Of a stretch of DNA of 64,000 nucleotides, positions 19,156-31,199 are shown piece by piece. Location: NCBI GenBank assembly GCA_030323885.1, contig CM059193.1:53596749-53660748 (forward strand). Reading direction: 5' to 3'. The stretch's first letter is position 1. Each line of letters starts with the position of its first letter. The translations under genes and the position numbers were made by a program. The notes below the pieces were generated by a model. It was not told the DNA's origin, searched no databases, and saw only the letters and a program-made list of their open reading frames with translations. This DNA comes from Branchipolynoe longqiensis (Eukaryota; Annelida; Polychaeta; Phyllodocida; Polynoidae).

Positions 19156-19634
19156 TGCCCGTCCGGGAGTTGTCCGGGGTGATCCGGGAGTGTTCCGGGA
19201 GTGTTCCGGGACTGCTCCGGGAGTGGTTTGGGGTGAACCGGGGTGATCCGGGGTAATTTGGGTCTAATGGGGGCTGTCCGGGAGTGGTCCATGGCTACGC
19301 CTGGGGTAGTCCGGGACAGTCCGGAATAGCCGGATCACCCCCGGACCACCCCCAGACCACCCCCAGACCACCCCCGGATCAGGCCGGACCAGGCCGGATT
19401 GAGCCCGGATCGCAAAATCCCCGGACCACCTCAGATGTTTTAAACATTTAAAAACATCTGGGGCTGAGGCCGGATGGCACCGGATGAGCCACGGATCAGG
19501 CCGGATTGGGGGGTGTCAGCACAGACGAGCCACGGACGAGCCACGGATAACCCCGGATCGCCCCGGACCACCCCGGATGGCAGTCTGGGGCTCGCCCGGC
19601 CCCTGATCCGGGTATGTGTGACTGGGGCTTTACT
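19156..19634. repeat. Right CCGG-rich subterminal array and end of the Harbinger element
   Basis: GTCCGGGAGTG-type units run to about 19330 and then switch to CCCGGACCAC orientation up to about 19580, so the array contains an internal inversion. The outer tip reads CCGGGTATGTGTGACTGGGG, then CTTTA. The switch makes long imperfect palindromes. Confidence 0.8.
19432..19460. repeat. AT-rich hairpin inside the GC-rich array
   Basis: CAGATGTTTT (19432-19441) and AAAACATCTG (19451-19460) form a 10-bp perfect stem with a 9-base loop. It is an AT island in an otherwise CCGG-rich array. Confidence 0.8.
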
Positions 19635-20877
19635 AGTCTTGTGTCTGGTGGTGCCCTTGCCCCGGCCCGCCCAGCGGCCTGTGCAGGACCACGTCTCGCT
19701 GCCCGCCTGGTGGCGGGAGCTGCTCCTGTAGACATCTTGCTCTCTTGATAGCTTACCTAAAAGTGACGAAAGCTCTACTGAGGCTACACCTAGTAGTGGC
19801 TGGCTCTCGTAGCCACTTACTACAATAATCAGGCGAGGCCAACCACTACACTCTCACAGCACTCCCCCATGTAAACTGCATATATACTTGGAGTTATTCC
19901 GTACTGAATTACATCAGCGGAATAGATTGTACCAACAGACTCTCATTTCAGGTGTTTCCCCAACCTGACTACTGAACTATGTCGTCCTTATATGATCTTT
20001 ACAAACAATTTTATCTCATAGCATATCCACATGCTCAAGTCAGCTTAGTAAATAAGATGGCACGCAAGGATATACTCCTCCCTCACTTTTAATTGAGAAT
20101 ATCGGAAGAGCATGCAAGTGTCACCGTTATATTAACTGATTAAGTAGCACTTCTACCAACACCTTTGACATGATAATAATATGACCCCTTTCACAGTTTC
20201 CGACTGTTGCTAAAGTAAACTGCCTAAGTAAATTGTCGTCATGTTGGCTTTTTACGTATTTATTTATGTTCTTTGTTGGATTTGATTATTGATTTCTTAT
20301 TCAGACACGTTTTTACAACCCATTCTCTTTGTTGTCGATAATCAAATAGTTCTAATTATTAGCTCTGAGTTTTGAACCGCCATTTTATCAAAGCTGACAG
20401 CAGCTGAGAGATGACCTATCCTTCCCCAAGAAACCATTCCGGGCATCTGTTTGGAGTATCTCTTTTAACGTCTTCAGCCCTCAAGAGATTTTTATTATTA
20501 AGTTCCCGGAGTCCTGACCGAATTGTTGAAAAATACGAATAAGTGATGTTAGCAGGTTAGTGCAATTGAATTGATATATCTCAAAGCTGGAATACGGGTG
20601 ATATAATGGTGACACAATATATTATTCAACGAATAAAACTGCATTTACTTAAAAGAAACAAAACAAAAAGGATTTGTAATTACCAAAAAAGAATTGTGGG
20701 TGAGCACTCATTGCTGGATGATGTCTTGCTGCTGAGATAACAAAAAAAAGAAGCTGCCCCACATAGGTGCAACAACTAGGCCGGCTTTCACATACACGGT
20801 CGTCATGACCCTTAACCACATGCGGAAGTTGCCTAGAAAACCCACGGGGATGGGCAGGCATGGGGAAGGGGAGTGAG
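19635..20877. other. Intergenic, no gene recognised
   Basis: GC-rich at its left edge (to about 19735), then ordinary AT-rich sequence. A short frame containing SLPAWWRELLL at 19690-19730 is too short to assign. No repeat family was recognised. Confidence 0.5.
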
Positions 20878-21636
20878 GGGGGGGGGGGGGGGCGGTTTGC
20901 TGGGAGGGGGGAGGGACGAGGGCAGGGAGGGGGGATGGAGGCGTCAGGATGGGGAGCGGGGAGGGTGAAAGGGGGGAGGTGCGGTGTGTGAGGGCAGGCG
21001 CAGGCGGAGGGGGCGGATTGGGCAGGGGCAGGGGCAGGGGGGGGCAGGCGGGTGGGGGCAGGGCAGTGGCAGGGGCAGGGGGCAGGGGCAGAGGATGGGG
21101 GCAGGGTTAGGGACAAGGGGAGGTGGCAGGGGGAGGGGCAGGGGCAGGGGCAGAGGAAGGGGCAGGGACAGGGGTGGGGGTAGGGGGAGGGGCAGGGGCA
21201 GGTGGCAGGGGCAAGGGGTAGGGGTAGGGCAGGGCAGGGGGCAGGGGCAGGAGTAGGGGCAGGGGAAGGGGAAGGGGGAGGGGGGAGGGGCAGGGGCGAG
21301 GGGCAGGGTAGGGGTAGGGGCAGGGGCAGGGCAGGGGCAGGGGCAGGGGCAGGGGTAGGGGCAGGGGCAGGGGGAAGGGGGGGCAGGTGGAGGGGCAGGG
21401 GCAGGGGGGAGGGGAGGGGGAGGGGAGGGCAGGGCTAGGGGTTGGGGCAGGGGGGAGGGAGAGGGGCAGGGGTAGGGGGAGGGGCAGGGTGAGGGGCAGG
21501 GGGGGCAGGGCCAGGGGGAGGGGAAGGGGTAGGGGCAGGGGCAGGGCAGGGGCAGGGGTAGGGGTAGGGGCAGGGGCAGGGGGAGGGGCAAGGGGGGGGC
21601 ATGGGCAGGGGGACGGGCAGGGTGCCGGAGGGTGAC
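20878..21636. repeat. G-rich minisatellite (GGGGCA)n
   Basis: About 760 bp of GGGGCAGGGG and GGGGTAGGGG units, with almost every G run three or more long on the plus strand. It begins after a pure run of about 16 G at 20877. Potential to form G-quadruplexes is obvious from the pattern. Proline-rich minus-strand and Gly/Arg-rich plus-strand ORFs over it are translations of the repeat. Confidence 0.95.
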
Positions 21637-21796
21637 CAATGACGTGCTTGGTGGGCAGAGATTGTTTTGTGCAGAAACCATGACGTGGCTCAGCAATTAC
21701 TGTCCCCCCCCCCCCCCCCACACACACACATATGCACACACAATTATAGAGTGGTGGATTATGTTGCTCCAGATAATGGAGAATAACGGAAACAAT

Positions 21797-22133
21797 GTTG
21801 TTTTTTGTTGTTGGGGTTTATAAAGCTGGCAACATTTAAGGTCATGTCAGGACAGGTACTGACTTATAACAGTGGACACTGAGGACGACTTTATAGTGCT
21901 GCCCCACTGGAATAATGGCCCACCGGCAGGCACAGTTACCCCCAGACCCCACTCAGTCACATTATCCTGATACTGAGCAAACCAGTCCTTGCCATATCCT
22001 ATTGTGCAGAATGCAAGGCTGGGTAGCGACAAGTATAAATTTTGGTTAGTCATTGGTTTGACTTGGCTGGGGTTCGAACCCCATGAGCTCCCACATGGGA
22101 AGCGTGCCAGCTCTCTTACCGTCCAGGCATTCC
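21797..22133 (-). mobile_element. SINE-1, nearly full length
   Basis: On the minus strand the tRNA-like head (GGGTTCGAACCCCAGCC B-box block near 22070) is followed by the body and the 3' end CCTGACATGACCTTAAATGT. It is the most complete minus-strand copy in this part. Confidence 0.85.
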
Positions 22134-22340
22134 ATCCGGTCCGAAAACATGTCAAAGATAAAGGAGGACCACAAATATGACAGGGGACTGCATACTACAG
22201 GTACTGGTTCTTCAGTGTGTCGGTGCTGCTCTGGGAGGGAACAGTTGCGCGCCGGTAGGGACGAATAGCCAAACAGTCTGAAGGGCAGAACATCAGAACA
22301 GATCTATAGAAAGAAAGATGGATAGGGAGGTCGCAAGATG

Positions 22341-22598
22341 TTGGTTGGTTGTTGGAGTTTTACATCCTTGCAACATCTAAGGTTATATTGGGATGCGTAC
22401 CGACTTGTGACAGTGCACACTCATGGTGACTATATAGTGCTGCCCCACTGGGAGACCAGGCTGCCAGCACCATGACCTGATATCCCACTCAGTGACATTA
22501 TCCTGACACTGAGCCAACCAGTCCTTGCCCTATCCTAATATTGGTGAGAACCTGGCTAGGAAGCGACAAGTATCACTTATAAAGTCATTGGTCACAAG
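22341..22598 (-). mobile_element. SINE-1, lacking the tRNA head
   Basis: Body and 3' end match the family (GACAGTGCACACTCATGG homologue, TAGTGCTGCCCCACTGGGAG), ending in a (CCAA)n-like tail seen as TTGGTTGGTTG on plus. Confidence 0.85.
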
Positions 22599-23414
22599 AG
22601 GTAGCCAGAAACATATTATGGTTGCGAAAGTAGGTTAACAACTATTAGTCAAATACCGTGCGGATGGCATCGTGCCAGCACCATGTATTAGCTGACATGC
22701 GCACAATGGGCTTAGGAATGGAATAACGAAAGGCGCGTTGCTATGATGGTCAGATTTCAAGAAAGTCTGTATACCTGTTTCAACTGATATAGTTGAGCAG
22801 AACCTTCGGCCTAAAGGATTCTCAGATTGGCATTGTGGGTTGTGGTGGTGGTGGTTTGCATAATCCGATGAAACGGTATAGTTTCCTGATTCAAAATGGC
22901 ATTTCAAACTTAGACACATGAGTTACACATGACTGTCTATGATGTGAAGATTGTCAGTCTGCACCCAACAGTTATTTTATCTTTTTAAATTTCGAATATC
23001 ACCAATTTTTAATAAAGGCTACTCCACATACAAGCAAAGTAGATTATGACGATTAACCTTAAATATATATACATATATAGCTGTCATATTAGAAATATAA
23101 CGCATATAGTTAGAATGCATATATAGAATGCATATCTATCAAATATAAATTTTCGAGTGTATGTGATATTAAAAATATAATGTATACATACATTCTATTT
23201 TTAATCTGGCAGACCCTCAAAACCATCGATTATAGAACTTTCACGTCCGTCATCCACCTCCACATACTTAATGAAGGAAATAACTGCTGCAGATGTCACC
23301 AGTATAAACTACCGTATGACCTTAATGCATGGTTTCTACACCTGCCTAGCTAATAACGCTACCATTGGAACCCATCCATACATCAGCCAGTGACTGGTGC
23401 GGTTTTATTTGGGA
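22599..23414. other. Intergenic, no gene recognised
   Basis: Mixed AT-rich sequence with a TATATA/CATATA-rich patch at 23060-23200. GCAAAGTAGATTATGACGAT near 23033 resembles a piece of dispersed repeat family R2 (see 61915). Confidence 0.5.
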
Positions 23415-23572
23415 CCAGATGGTTGAATCGGTAAGAGCGCTGCCTGGCTTCCCGCGCAGGAGGTATTGGGTTCAACTTCTAAGCCCAGTCAAGTTAAACT
23501 AATCACTTCCAAAATGTATATGTGTCACTACCTAGGCTGGTGCTTGCCATAACTACGATAGGGCAAATAATG
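23415..23572 (+). mobile_element. SINE-1, 5' part
   Basis: GACCAGATGGTTGAATCGGT (A-box-like) and TTGGGTTCAACTTCTAAGCC (B-box-like, diverged) are followed by the body up to about 23572. It then abuts the truncated Ty3/gypsy pol. Confidence 0.7.
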
Positions 23573-23604
23573 GTTTGCTCCATATCAGGAGAAATATTGC
23601 CAAA

Positions 23605-25665
23605 TTTATTTGGACGATATAGTGATATACTGCCCAGATGAGACCTCATATCACATCCACATGGGGGAAGTACTGAGGGCGTTGCAAGGACAGGGACTGG
23701 CCATTAAGCCATCAACATGTGAATTTGGGGCAACGGAGGTGAAGTTGTTGGGTTTTGTGGTGGGTAAGGACGGCTTAAAAGCTGACCTGGAGAAAGTCGG
23801 GGACATCCGGGGAATGGCAGCCCCCACTACAAAACAAGAGGTTTGATGCCTACTGGGCTTCACAAACTACTACCGGCATTTAATGCCTAACTACGCCGAT
23901 ATAGTCGCACCCATAACAGCCCTGATGGGTAAGCATGTAAAGTTCATGTGGATGGAAATGCATCAAAGGGCCTGGGACGAGTTGAAGGAACTACTACTTA
24001 ACTGTGTAGTACTTCAGTTTTCCAACCCGTCTAAACCCGACAAACTGTACACAGACGCTTCTGATTACAGTATGGGCAAAAACCGGGTGCAGGAAGATAC
24101 CAATGGTGTCGCCAGACCCGTACACTTCATCAGTGGTAGATTCACTTCTGCACAGCTGAATTACCCAACTGTGGAGAAGGAGGCATATGCCTTGATCTAC
24201 GCACTGGTCAAGTTGTGGGCGTATCTGTATGGCACGGAAGTAAAAATTTACACCGACCATCTGCCACTGCATTGTCTCTTCACGAAGGAGGTTAAGAACT
24301 CGCAGATACAGAGGTGGCTTGTGCTACTTGCTGAATATGCAGCACCTATTCTGTATATAAAGGGGGAAGACAACACATGGGCGGACATGTTGTCATGACT
24401 GAGACCAATAGCGGAAGCCACTGAGCCGGAGGAAATGGCCACTGTCAATATTTGCGTGTCAGAGGAGGCGATAGCGTTTGGTCATTATCAGTTGGACCAT
24501 GCAGAGTTGCTACCAGGCCAAAAGGAGATGCCAGAATACCAGTTGGGTATACGGGATGCCCAGGAGTTTGTGCTGCAGGAGAGCTTGCTGTACACACTAC
24601 GACATGGAAAATCAACCTACCCAAGATTGATCCTCCCGGGGTATTCAGGGAGAGAGTAATCCACCATGTGCACCTAGAGGTGGGTCACATGGCACAGGCG
24701 AAGACAATGGCACAGATACAGGAACACTTTAAGTGGGCCGGGATGGCACGGGATGTATGGGGGTACACATGCGCCGCATGTCAGATGAATCACACCAAAC
24801 GCGATACACCTCCTACAACCACCATGCCATTACCAGCAGCACCGGGTATAATGGTAGCAGTGTACCTGATGGGTCCTTTCCCGACCAGTCCAGAGAGAAA
24901 CTGTTATCTGCTCTCCATTATAGACCACTGTATGGGGTGGGTGGAGGTGAAACCACTGCCCGACAAGTCAGTGCAGGGTATTCGGGACTACTTGATTCGC
25001 TAATACATACCGCAATATTCGGTGCCAGAAATCTTCTCAATGGATAATGGTGTCAAATTAAAAAATTGACTGGTCATGGGTGCTCTTTGGGACCGTGGTG
25101 TAAAGATACGCCATACCACACCCTACCACCCACAAACTAATGGGATGCTGGAACGAGACCATCGAACCCTTAAAGAAATTGGTAAACAGTAGGTCAAGTC
25201 AGTGGGAAGAGTTCCTGGGGGATGTGGTATTGGCGTATCAGACAGTATGCTCAGGAAGTACGGGATTCTCCCCATTCTATCTAAGGTATGGACGCCATCC
25301 AAACAGACCGTATCTGAGGCTAAAGCAATGTGGGGAGGGGACAGTGGAATTCAATCTGGCATACCAGATTGAAGAATTATCACTGGCGGTGCGGGAGGCA
25401 GTAGAGAATCGGCAGCAGAGCCGACGATACAAGCAACGGCGTCTAAACCAAGAAGCAGATGCACCAGATCTAACGGTGGGAGATGCTGTCACAGTTAGGG
25501 TGAATGAGAAGGGAGCCCTGGACAGGCAGTATAATCCGGGAGAGCGAGCGGATCATTAGGGCTGACCTGCCAAATCCAATGCAAGTCGCAGAACACCTAC
25601 TCGGCACTGGGCCAGTAACGCGGGCACAGACACGCATGAGCTCTGCGCAGGGTGCCACGCATGAG
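23605..25665 (+). pseudogene. Ty3/gypsy pol: RT tail, RNase H, integrase
   Basis: It begins at the RT active-site box (MDDIVIY). The thumb and connector (LLGFTNYYRHLMPNYADIVA) follow an in-frame stop near 23846. RNase H spans about 24040-24395 with KLYTDASDYSMG, TVEKEAYALIYAL and KIYTDHLPLHCL, giving the Asp-Glu-Asp set. Integrase spans about 24650-25560: an HH...CC zinc block (ending CAACQMNH), a core in which the Asp expected before GPFPTS is Tyr, and a Glu in the block near 25150. Further frame breaks lie at about 24398, 24660 and 25003-25140. The frame runs out near 25665. Confidence 0.82.
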
Positions 25666-26934
25666 TAAGCGACATAGATCCTCCACGTAGAGACAAATAT
25701 GGGGAAGGCGCAAACATCATGATTTCATTGTCATCATTATTTTCATTTACTCACTTTAGAAAATGTATAATTGAAAGGCCGGTGAGCGCTTGCACCGGCC
25801 CACTGGTGCGCCATGAATACCACGGGTTACCAAAGACGGGTGCAGATGCACTCCGGGGACACGCATCACAGTTGGTATTAGTCGAGACCCCTGTATCTGG
25901 GTACTGCGGCTGAATACCATAACACTCAGACTCAAACAACCATTGTGTGGACAATGGGATTAGAGATTGGGGTAGATTAAGAGCATTGGGAGTAGACAGT
26001 AGTCGTGATATAACCAAGTGTGTGGGACGTCCAAAACAATCAGCCAAGCCTGGACAACAGTAAGCACCAATAAAACCAGGTCCCTGATTTGATGCTTAAC
26101 GCAAGCCGGTTAACCCACAGTGGTGACGGGACAATGGGGAGAGATAAGGGGACAAAGGGAGCATGGGAAAACTGAGAGAGAACAAATCAATAAAAGACTT
26201 GGATAATCCATAGAGTGGGATGACATGATAGATATGGGGAGAGATAGGGGGGTGTATCTGTGGGGGGGGGAGGGAGCAAGGTGGGAGGTGGATGACATAG
26301 GCAGAGCTGGAGTGTGGTGAAGGGTCACAAGTTATCAGGCAGGGTACGTGACCACATCGACTCTCATCCGCAGCTGCGCTGTCGTTGCCACTGTCTACTC
26401 CCAACTCGGTGAGTGTTGTTGCCTCTCGGCGTAGTCAACTGATTGGCTAATGTAGCACACCCCTGGCCTTAGACGTTATTATTATCACGCTCGCCACCGT
26501 TGAATACCTGGGACCGACACACACTACGCACCACACACCCACACATACACACCCACAGGCACATACACACACATACACTGGCAGCGCCCAACCCTACAAC
26601 AAGCAGGGGGCAGTACTGGTGCCATGGGAGACGGATGGTCACGAGACAGGGCCACCGGCCCAGTTACACGCGCAGGAAGTCCGATGACAATTTAAGACGA
26701 GGGAGATACAGGCTAATAAGGTGAATGCGAAAGGGGGATGACAAATAGGGGGGTGTAGTTTCCCCCAAACAAAATGATTTGGGAAAGGGGGGACTTAAAC
26801 AAAAACATATTGGATCCCACCAGTAAAAAAAAAATTATTATATTGTTGGTGTCAGTAATGATGGGTATTTATAATGGTAGGTAAAACCGGCCTTGAAAGC
26901 TATTGCTAATCATATATATTTGGACATATTTCAG
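25666..26934. other. Region between pol and the env-like gene, unresolved
   Basis: A short frame at 25719-25913 starts with a hydrophobic stretch and might be a degenerate beginning of the env-like gene. The rest (26060-26930) has CAATAAAACCAGG at 26065, a CA-rich patch at 26515-26580 and no readable gene. Later insertions are likely but were not identified. Confidence 0.3.
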
Positions 26935-28847
26935 AGAATGACCGGAGGTTTCAACATCGCCATGTGGGGGTGGCACTACTCGGCGGCCTCCTGGCCATTC
27001 TCACCACTGGACTGGTTCCCAATGGGGACCTTTTCAGCCAGGACAGAGTGCTGGTGAGGGACCGGGGGAATCACGGTCCATCACCGCAGTATGGCAGCTG
27101 ATGGTGATAGCTACACCGCCAGAGTGCCCTCCCATAGCCAGATGGATCGCCTCTGTCGAGAGGTGCATAGCCCACACAAACAACAACCGGTGGTCGGGAG
27201 TGCAGCAGAACTGGGGTAAGAGACTAGAAGCCATAAAAATCCAGCTATCCGAGGGACCGGGGCTGAGGGAAGAGGGACCAGCAAGGGTGAAGCAGTCCCC
27301 CTTTGACTTTGTGGGTACGGGGCTTCTTGGCTGTTCGGGATAATGACCAAGGACCAACTAGACCAAGTTGACAAAATTGTCAAACAGGGCCAGATGCGCA
27401 CCACGGCACTCAAGCATAACCAGGGGGTGATGCTGACCTTGATGAACGGCACTCGAAACATACAACGAGAGCTGGCTCATAGGATAGGGATGGTGGAGGA
27501 AATGACTGAGGAGGCTCTGGCGATGTTGGAAAACCAATTCAAGAGGGTGATGGACAGGTTGAGGCTAGAGCAGGGAATTACCCGGTCTATACAAGGAATT
27601 GAGACAGCTATGGTGGTGTACCGCACCAATCAGTCCCAACATCACCATATGGAAATGCAACTTAAGAGGGGCGAGCTCACGGAAGACCTGGGGAAACCTA
27701 GGTTGATGGAGGTGCTATGAGCCGCTCGAGAGTCAGGGTTTGAGGGGTTGCCAGTGCTTTGGTCCTATGGGTATACATCGGTTGCACGAGTATGGGGCAG
27801 AGAAGGGCACAAGGCATATAGAGTCGCCTTGCCATTAGTTGCGAACAAATGGTACCTGCTCTTCGGTTTCAACTATCTACCCGTGCAGATTGGCAACACC
27901 CATGTCCGTACAGTAGGAGTTGCAACGCGGGTGACGGTAAGCACAGAGACAATGGCAAGCTTTGTGGCCATGGAGTGTATGGGTAGGGGACTGGAGGTAT
28001 GTTGGCCGGTACAAGAGACAACCATACAGGGCTGCAAAGCTGCAATCGTCACAGGTGCACTCCCAGTGCCATGTAAACTGAGGGTGCGCCAAACACCTAC
28101 AGGATCAGCAAAAGTAATATGTCTCCAGCATGATAAGGCATGGCTGTGGTTGCACCGCGTGGAGCAGACACGGCCATGTTGGTGCACTGTCCCGGAAAAG
28201 TCCCTACCAGAGTAAGAATCTCTGCACCAACATTGGTGGAGATGCCACAAGGGTGCACCATTGAGGGAGAAGGGTGGAGGCTGCGGTCATTCCAGGTACG
28301 AATGCAAAACATAGTGTTGCAGTACGAGATACCGATGATATCTCTGATGCCCCTCAATGTATCCTGGTATTGCACCCAGCCCTAAAGAAACAACTCAGGT
28401 ACCGACAAGAGTTACAAGTACCAGCACTGGGTCTGGGAGATATCCGAGAGATACCCGCAGATCTACCGATGGAGGACAGCTGGCACTATGCCTGGGGGGG
28501 GGGGGGGGGGGGGGGGGGTGCTATCCATGGGTACAGGAGTGTTACTAGTGGTAGTCTTGGGGTACTGTGATTGCGAGTACAAGCAGAGGTGGGGGAAGAA
28601 TGGAGGCACCACTGCACGGCCCAAGCCATGGATTCTCCGACTGGGAATTGGAAAATCCAAGCCACCTGGGGGGGAAAAACATGGAATAGAGGGAGAAAAA
28701 GGGGAAGAGATGCAGAGACTAACAGAAGGGAAAGCAAGGTTAGCACTAAGGGAAAACACAGAGGGGAGGGTACCGACAAGAATAAGGGAAAGACAAATTG
28801 AGGAAGAATTAAAGCACGGGGAAATAAAAGCAGTAATTGGAGAGTAA
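26935..28847 (+). pseudogene. Degenerate envelope-like gene of the gypsy-type element
   Basis: Position after integrase and overall plan suggest a class I envelope-like glycoprotein. A long helix-rich segment (27343-27717) has regular hydrophobic spacing consistent with a coiled coil. It is followed in the same frame, past a TGA at 27718, by a Cys-containing ectodomain-like part (to 28215). A hydrophobic membrane-spanning stretch lies near 28518-28565, followed by a Cys/Lys/Arg-containing tail. Frameshifts near 28215 and a 25-G run just before the membrane segment break it. Assignment rests on architecture, not on a recognised signature. It is non-functional. Confidence 0.45.
28494..28518 (+). 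repeat. Poly(G) run of 25
   Basis: A pure G homopolymer inside the degenerate env-like gene. It destroys the frame, and its length may be uncertain in sequencing. Confidence 0.95.
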
Positions 28848-28870
28848 AGGAGAGAAAGGTAATGGTGACG

Positions 28871-30099
28871 AGAGGGAGGAGGAGAGTAGTAGTGAGAGAC
28901 CATAGGAGCTGGTGGGGGGGGAAGGACCGCAGAGCTGGGAGGGCAAACATAGCAATATGTGGGAGGGATGCCGCCAGCCTTCCACCAACTATGGGTGTTC
29001 CTGGTTCCCCCTCCAGTGTGGTAACAATTATCGGTTAAGTAACTAATGAAGGATGGCAATATAAGATGATTTTAAGTGCGGTCCTGGCCATGAAACAAAC
29101 TTTAGAATAAGCAATAGAGTATCATTATGTTCATCCGTTAGAACTTCGGGACAGTACCATGGTAAGTGGGATTGTTGGAAGTCATGCGGTGATCAAGGTG
29201 GCCTAGTCATGTCACCAAGTTGACCTCACTGCCTGGTTATGAGAATTCCCAACTTACCTAGCGCTAACTCTAACCCTGCTCACAGTCATTCCATTAACAT
29301 GCCATGGATCATAGGTTAAGAAATGGATTGGATTAAAAATTGTAACTAAGTGTTAAATATAGCGAATAGGATCTGGGCCCCGGGCCCACTGGAGAAACAG
29401 TAACTTACGCATGTAGTTAGACCTAAGTATATACCAAGGAATACCACTGGTTAGGTGACTTTCTCAAAATTAATACCTCTAAGTAAAGTAAAAATAAAGA
29501 AAAGAAAATGGTTTCTAGCTTTAGCGAAACATGTATGGTAACCTTAAAAACAACCCCAAGCAGTAGAAGCTGGTCAAAATACGCCAAACAGGCACAAAAC
29601 AAACCACCAAATTGATCTGCCACAGGGAATAAAAAAGGATCCATAACCACAAAAGGATACGCACAACATGTAGACTTTGTACAACCAGTAGGTAGTAGTA
29701 ACTATGTTGCGGAGAGCTAAGGGACCTTTGGTCACTACACTGGCGATATGCTGAGTCAAACATGCCAAGTGGTTGCCAGGATTCGGTAAAAGAAGTAAAA
29801 AGAATCAGTTACATTGTTGTTACAGCATGTATATCAAATGAGAAGTAGTTACACAAGGTATTCGACATAACTCACCCAGAAGTGGGTGCGGGTTAGGGTG
29901 GGTGGGGGGTGGATATATCGTGCATAGTAATACTTATGTATTAATAATATAATATCGTTAAGTTTCAACCCAAATGTCAAATATAAAACCATAGAAAGGT
30001 GGGAACCTGGAGGTGCGACCGTTATTGCAGGAAGACCACACAAGACCATCCAGGAACAGACCACAATGCTAATTTTCTATATAAAAAATATATATATAT
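28871..30099. other. Downstream of the gypsy-type element, no gene seen
   Basis: A purine-rich patch at 28850-28920 could hold the polypurine tract of the element, with a 3' LTR beyond it, but no second LTR is available for comparison. The rest is AT-rich with no coding signature. Confidence 0.35.
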
Positions 30100-30360
30100 T
30101 TTTTTTTAATGTTATATAAAGAAATGTTATATAAAAAGGAAATGTTATATAAAGAAAAGAAAAGAGAAATGTTAAAAAGTTATATAAAGAAGAAATGTTA
30201 TATAAAGAAGAAATGTTATATAAAAAAAGGTTATATAATGAAGAAATTTTATATAAAGAAGAAATGCTAGATACAGAAAAGCTATATAATAAAGAAAAGT
30301 TATATAAAGAAAGGTTAAGATAAAGAAAGACATGTTATATAAAGAAATGTTATAAGAAGA
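30100..30360. repeat. AT-rich minisatellite, GAAATGTTATATAAA units
   Basis: About 14 degenerate units of 14-20 bp with the core GTTATATAAAGAA. Phe/Leu/Ile-rich ORFs on the minus strand come from it. Confidence 0.9.
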
Positions 30361-31199
30361 AGCCGGCGGAAAAAATAGCAAGAATGAGAGAAGAAGGATG
30401 AACGGTGTGAAAATGGTATGAATAAAAAGGGGACGCAAGAATAATATAAAGTAGGGGAGGGACGTAAGAAGCATTCGGGGAAGAGTAACATAAAGGAATG
30501 CTCATAGCAGCAGGATCACTTTTTAATCCGGCGGAGCATAAACACATGTGGAGGTTGGAACAAGTCAAACCAACGGGTGGCCATGGTCAAAATTAAACTG
30601 ACAGCGGGCACTGAACCGACCCATGGTTTACATCTGCCGCCGTGACCTACTAGCACCTCAACGAAGCGAGTTCCCGGGTAACATAGACCGGTGAAGGAGA
30701 TGAAGCATGGAGGATAGCTAATTGCCATATGTAGTGCTCAGTCGGGTAATCAACCACACGCTAAGGGCACTGCCCGACTGGCACATATACAGCGCCCAAA
30801 CCACATACCCGAGAGGGGGGGCGGTCAAACGAGGAAAGACTCAAAGGGCGCCGGGGGGCTGGAAGTAAATCAGTATCAATGAGTAGCATCTAGTTGTGGG
30901 GGAATTGAAATCCATCTATAAGTAAAGAGGCATGCCAAAATTTAAAGAATTAACATAGAACCTCTTCAAGGAAAAGCTGGGAGATATATTTCGAGATAGA
31001 CATTTTCAACTATTCTGAGGTTTATCTCTAGCATCACATGGGTGCCTAAAAAGCTAGCTTTAAAGGCCCACACTGAGGCTACAGAGGGACGTACCGAAGG
31101 ATGTAAAATTCTCTGATTAAGTATATAATGGGTGTCGACATAGCTGGATGAGAAACAGTACTCCCTTTAAAATGTTTCTGACCGGAGGAGGGAAGAGAT
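30361..31199. other. Spacer, nothing recognised
   Basis: Ordinary sequence without a credible ORF or repeat family. Confidence 0.4.

Larger units (their letters stand above)
13461..19634. mobile_element. PIF/Harbinger DNA transposon, left end deleted, with nested LINE
   Basis: It contains a Myb/MADF-like gene (13767-14885, +) and a DDE transposase gene (19090-17781, -) reading toward each other, the two-gene organisation known for Harbinger. CCGGAC-rich subterminal arrays lie at both ends in inverted orientation. Each gene has a TATA box about 60 bp before its ATG. The right end reads GTGTGACTGGGGC, followed by TTTA. The matching left tip is not found; about 245 bp seem missing at the junction with the YR element. 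A 2-kb LINE is inserted at 15220-17270, leaving about 4.1 kb of transposon. Confidence 0.85.
23588..28870 (+). mobile_element. Ty3/gypsy-type element with env-like third gene, 5'-truncated
   Basis: Order: the end of RT, RNase H, integrase (23605-25665), then after a gap an envelope-like reading frame region (26935-28847). The gag, protease and front of RT, and a 5' LTR, are missing. No pair of LTRs can be found in the window. The pol-env order matches errantivirus-like retroelements of invertebrates. All genes carry stops or frameshifts, so it is an inactive old copy. Confidence 0.75.

Noticed and set aside
19635..19735. Continuation of the YR element RT right of the Harbinger transposon
   Set aside because: Translation of both strands gives no RT or RNase H block; only a short SLPAWWRELLL frame.
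20649..21739. Long proline-rich open frames on the minus strand and Gly/Arg-rich frames on the plus strand
   Set aside because: They are translations of the (GGGGCA)n array; every frame is open because the repeat contains no stop.
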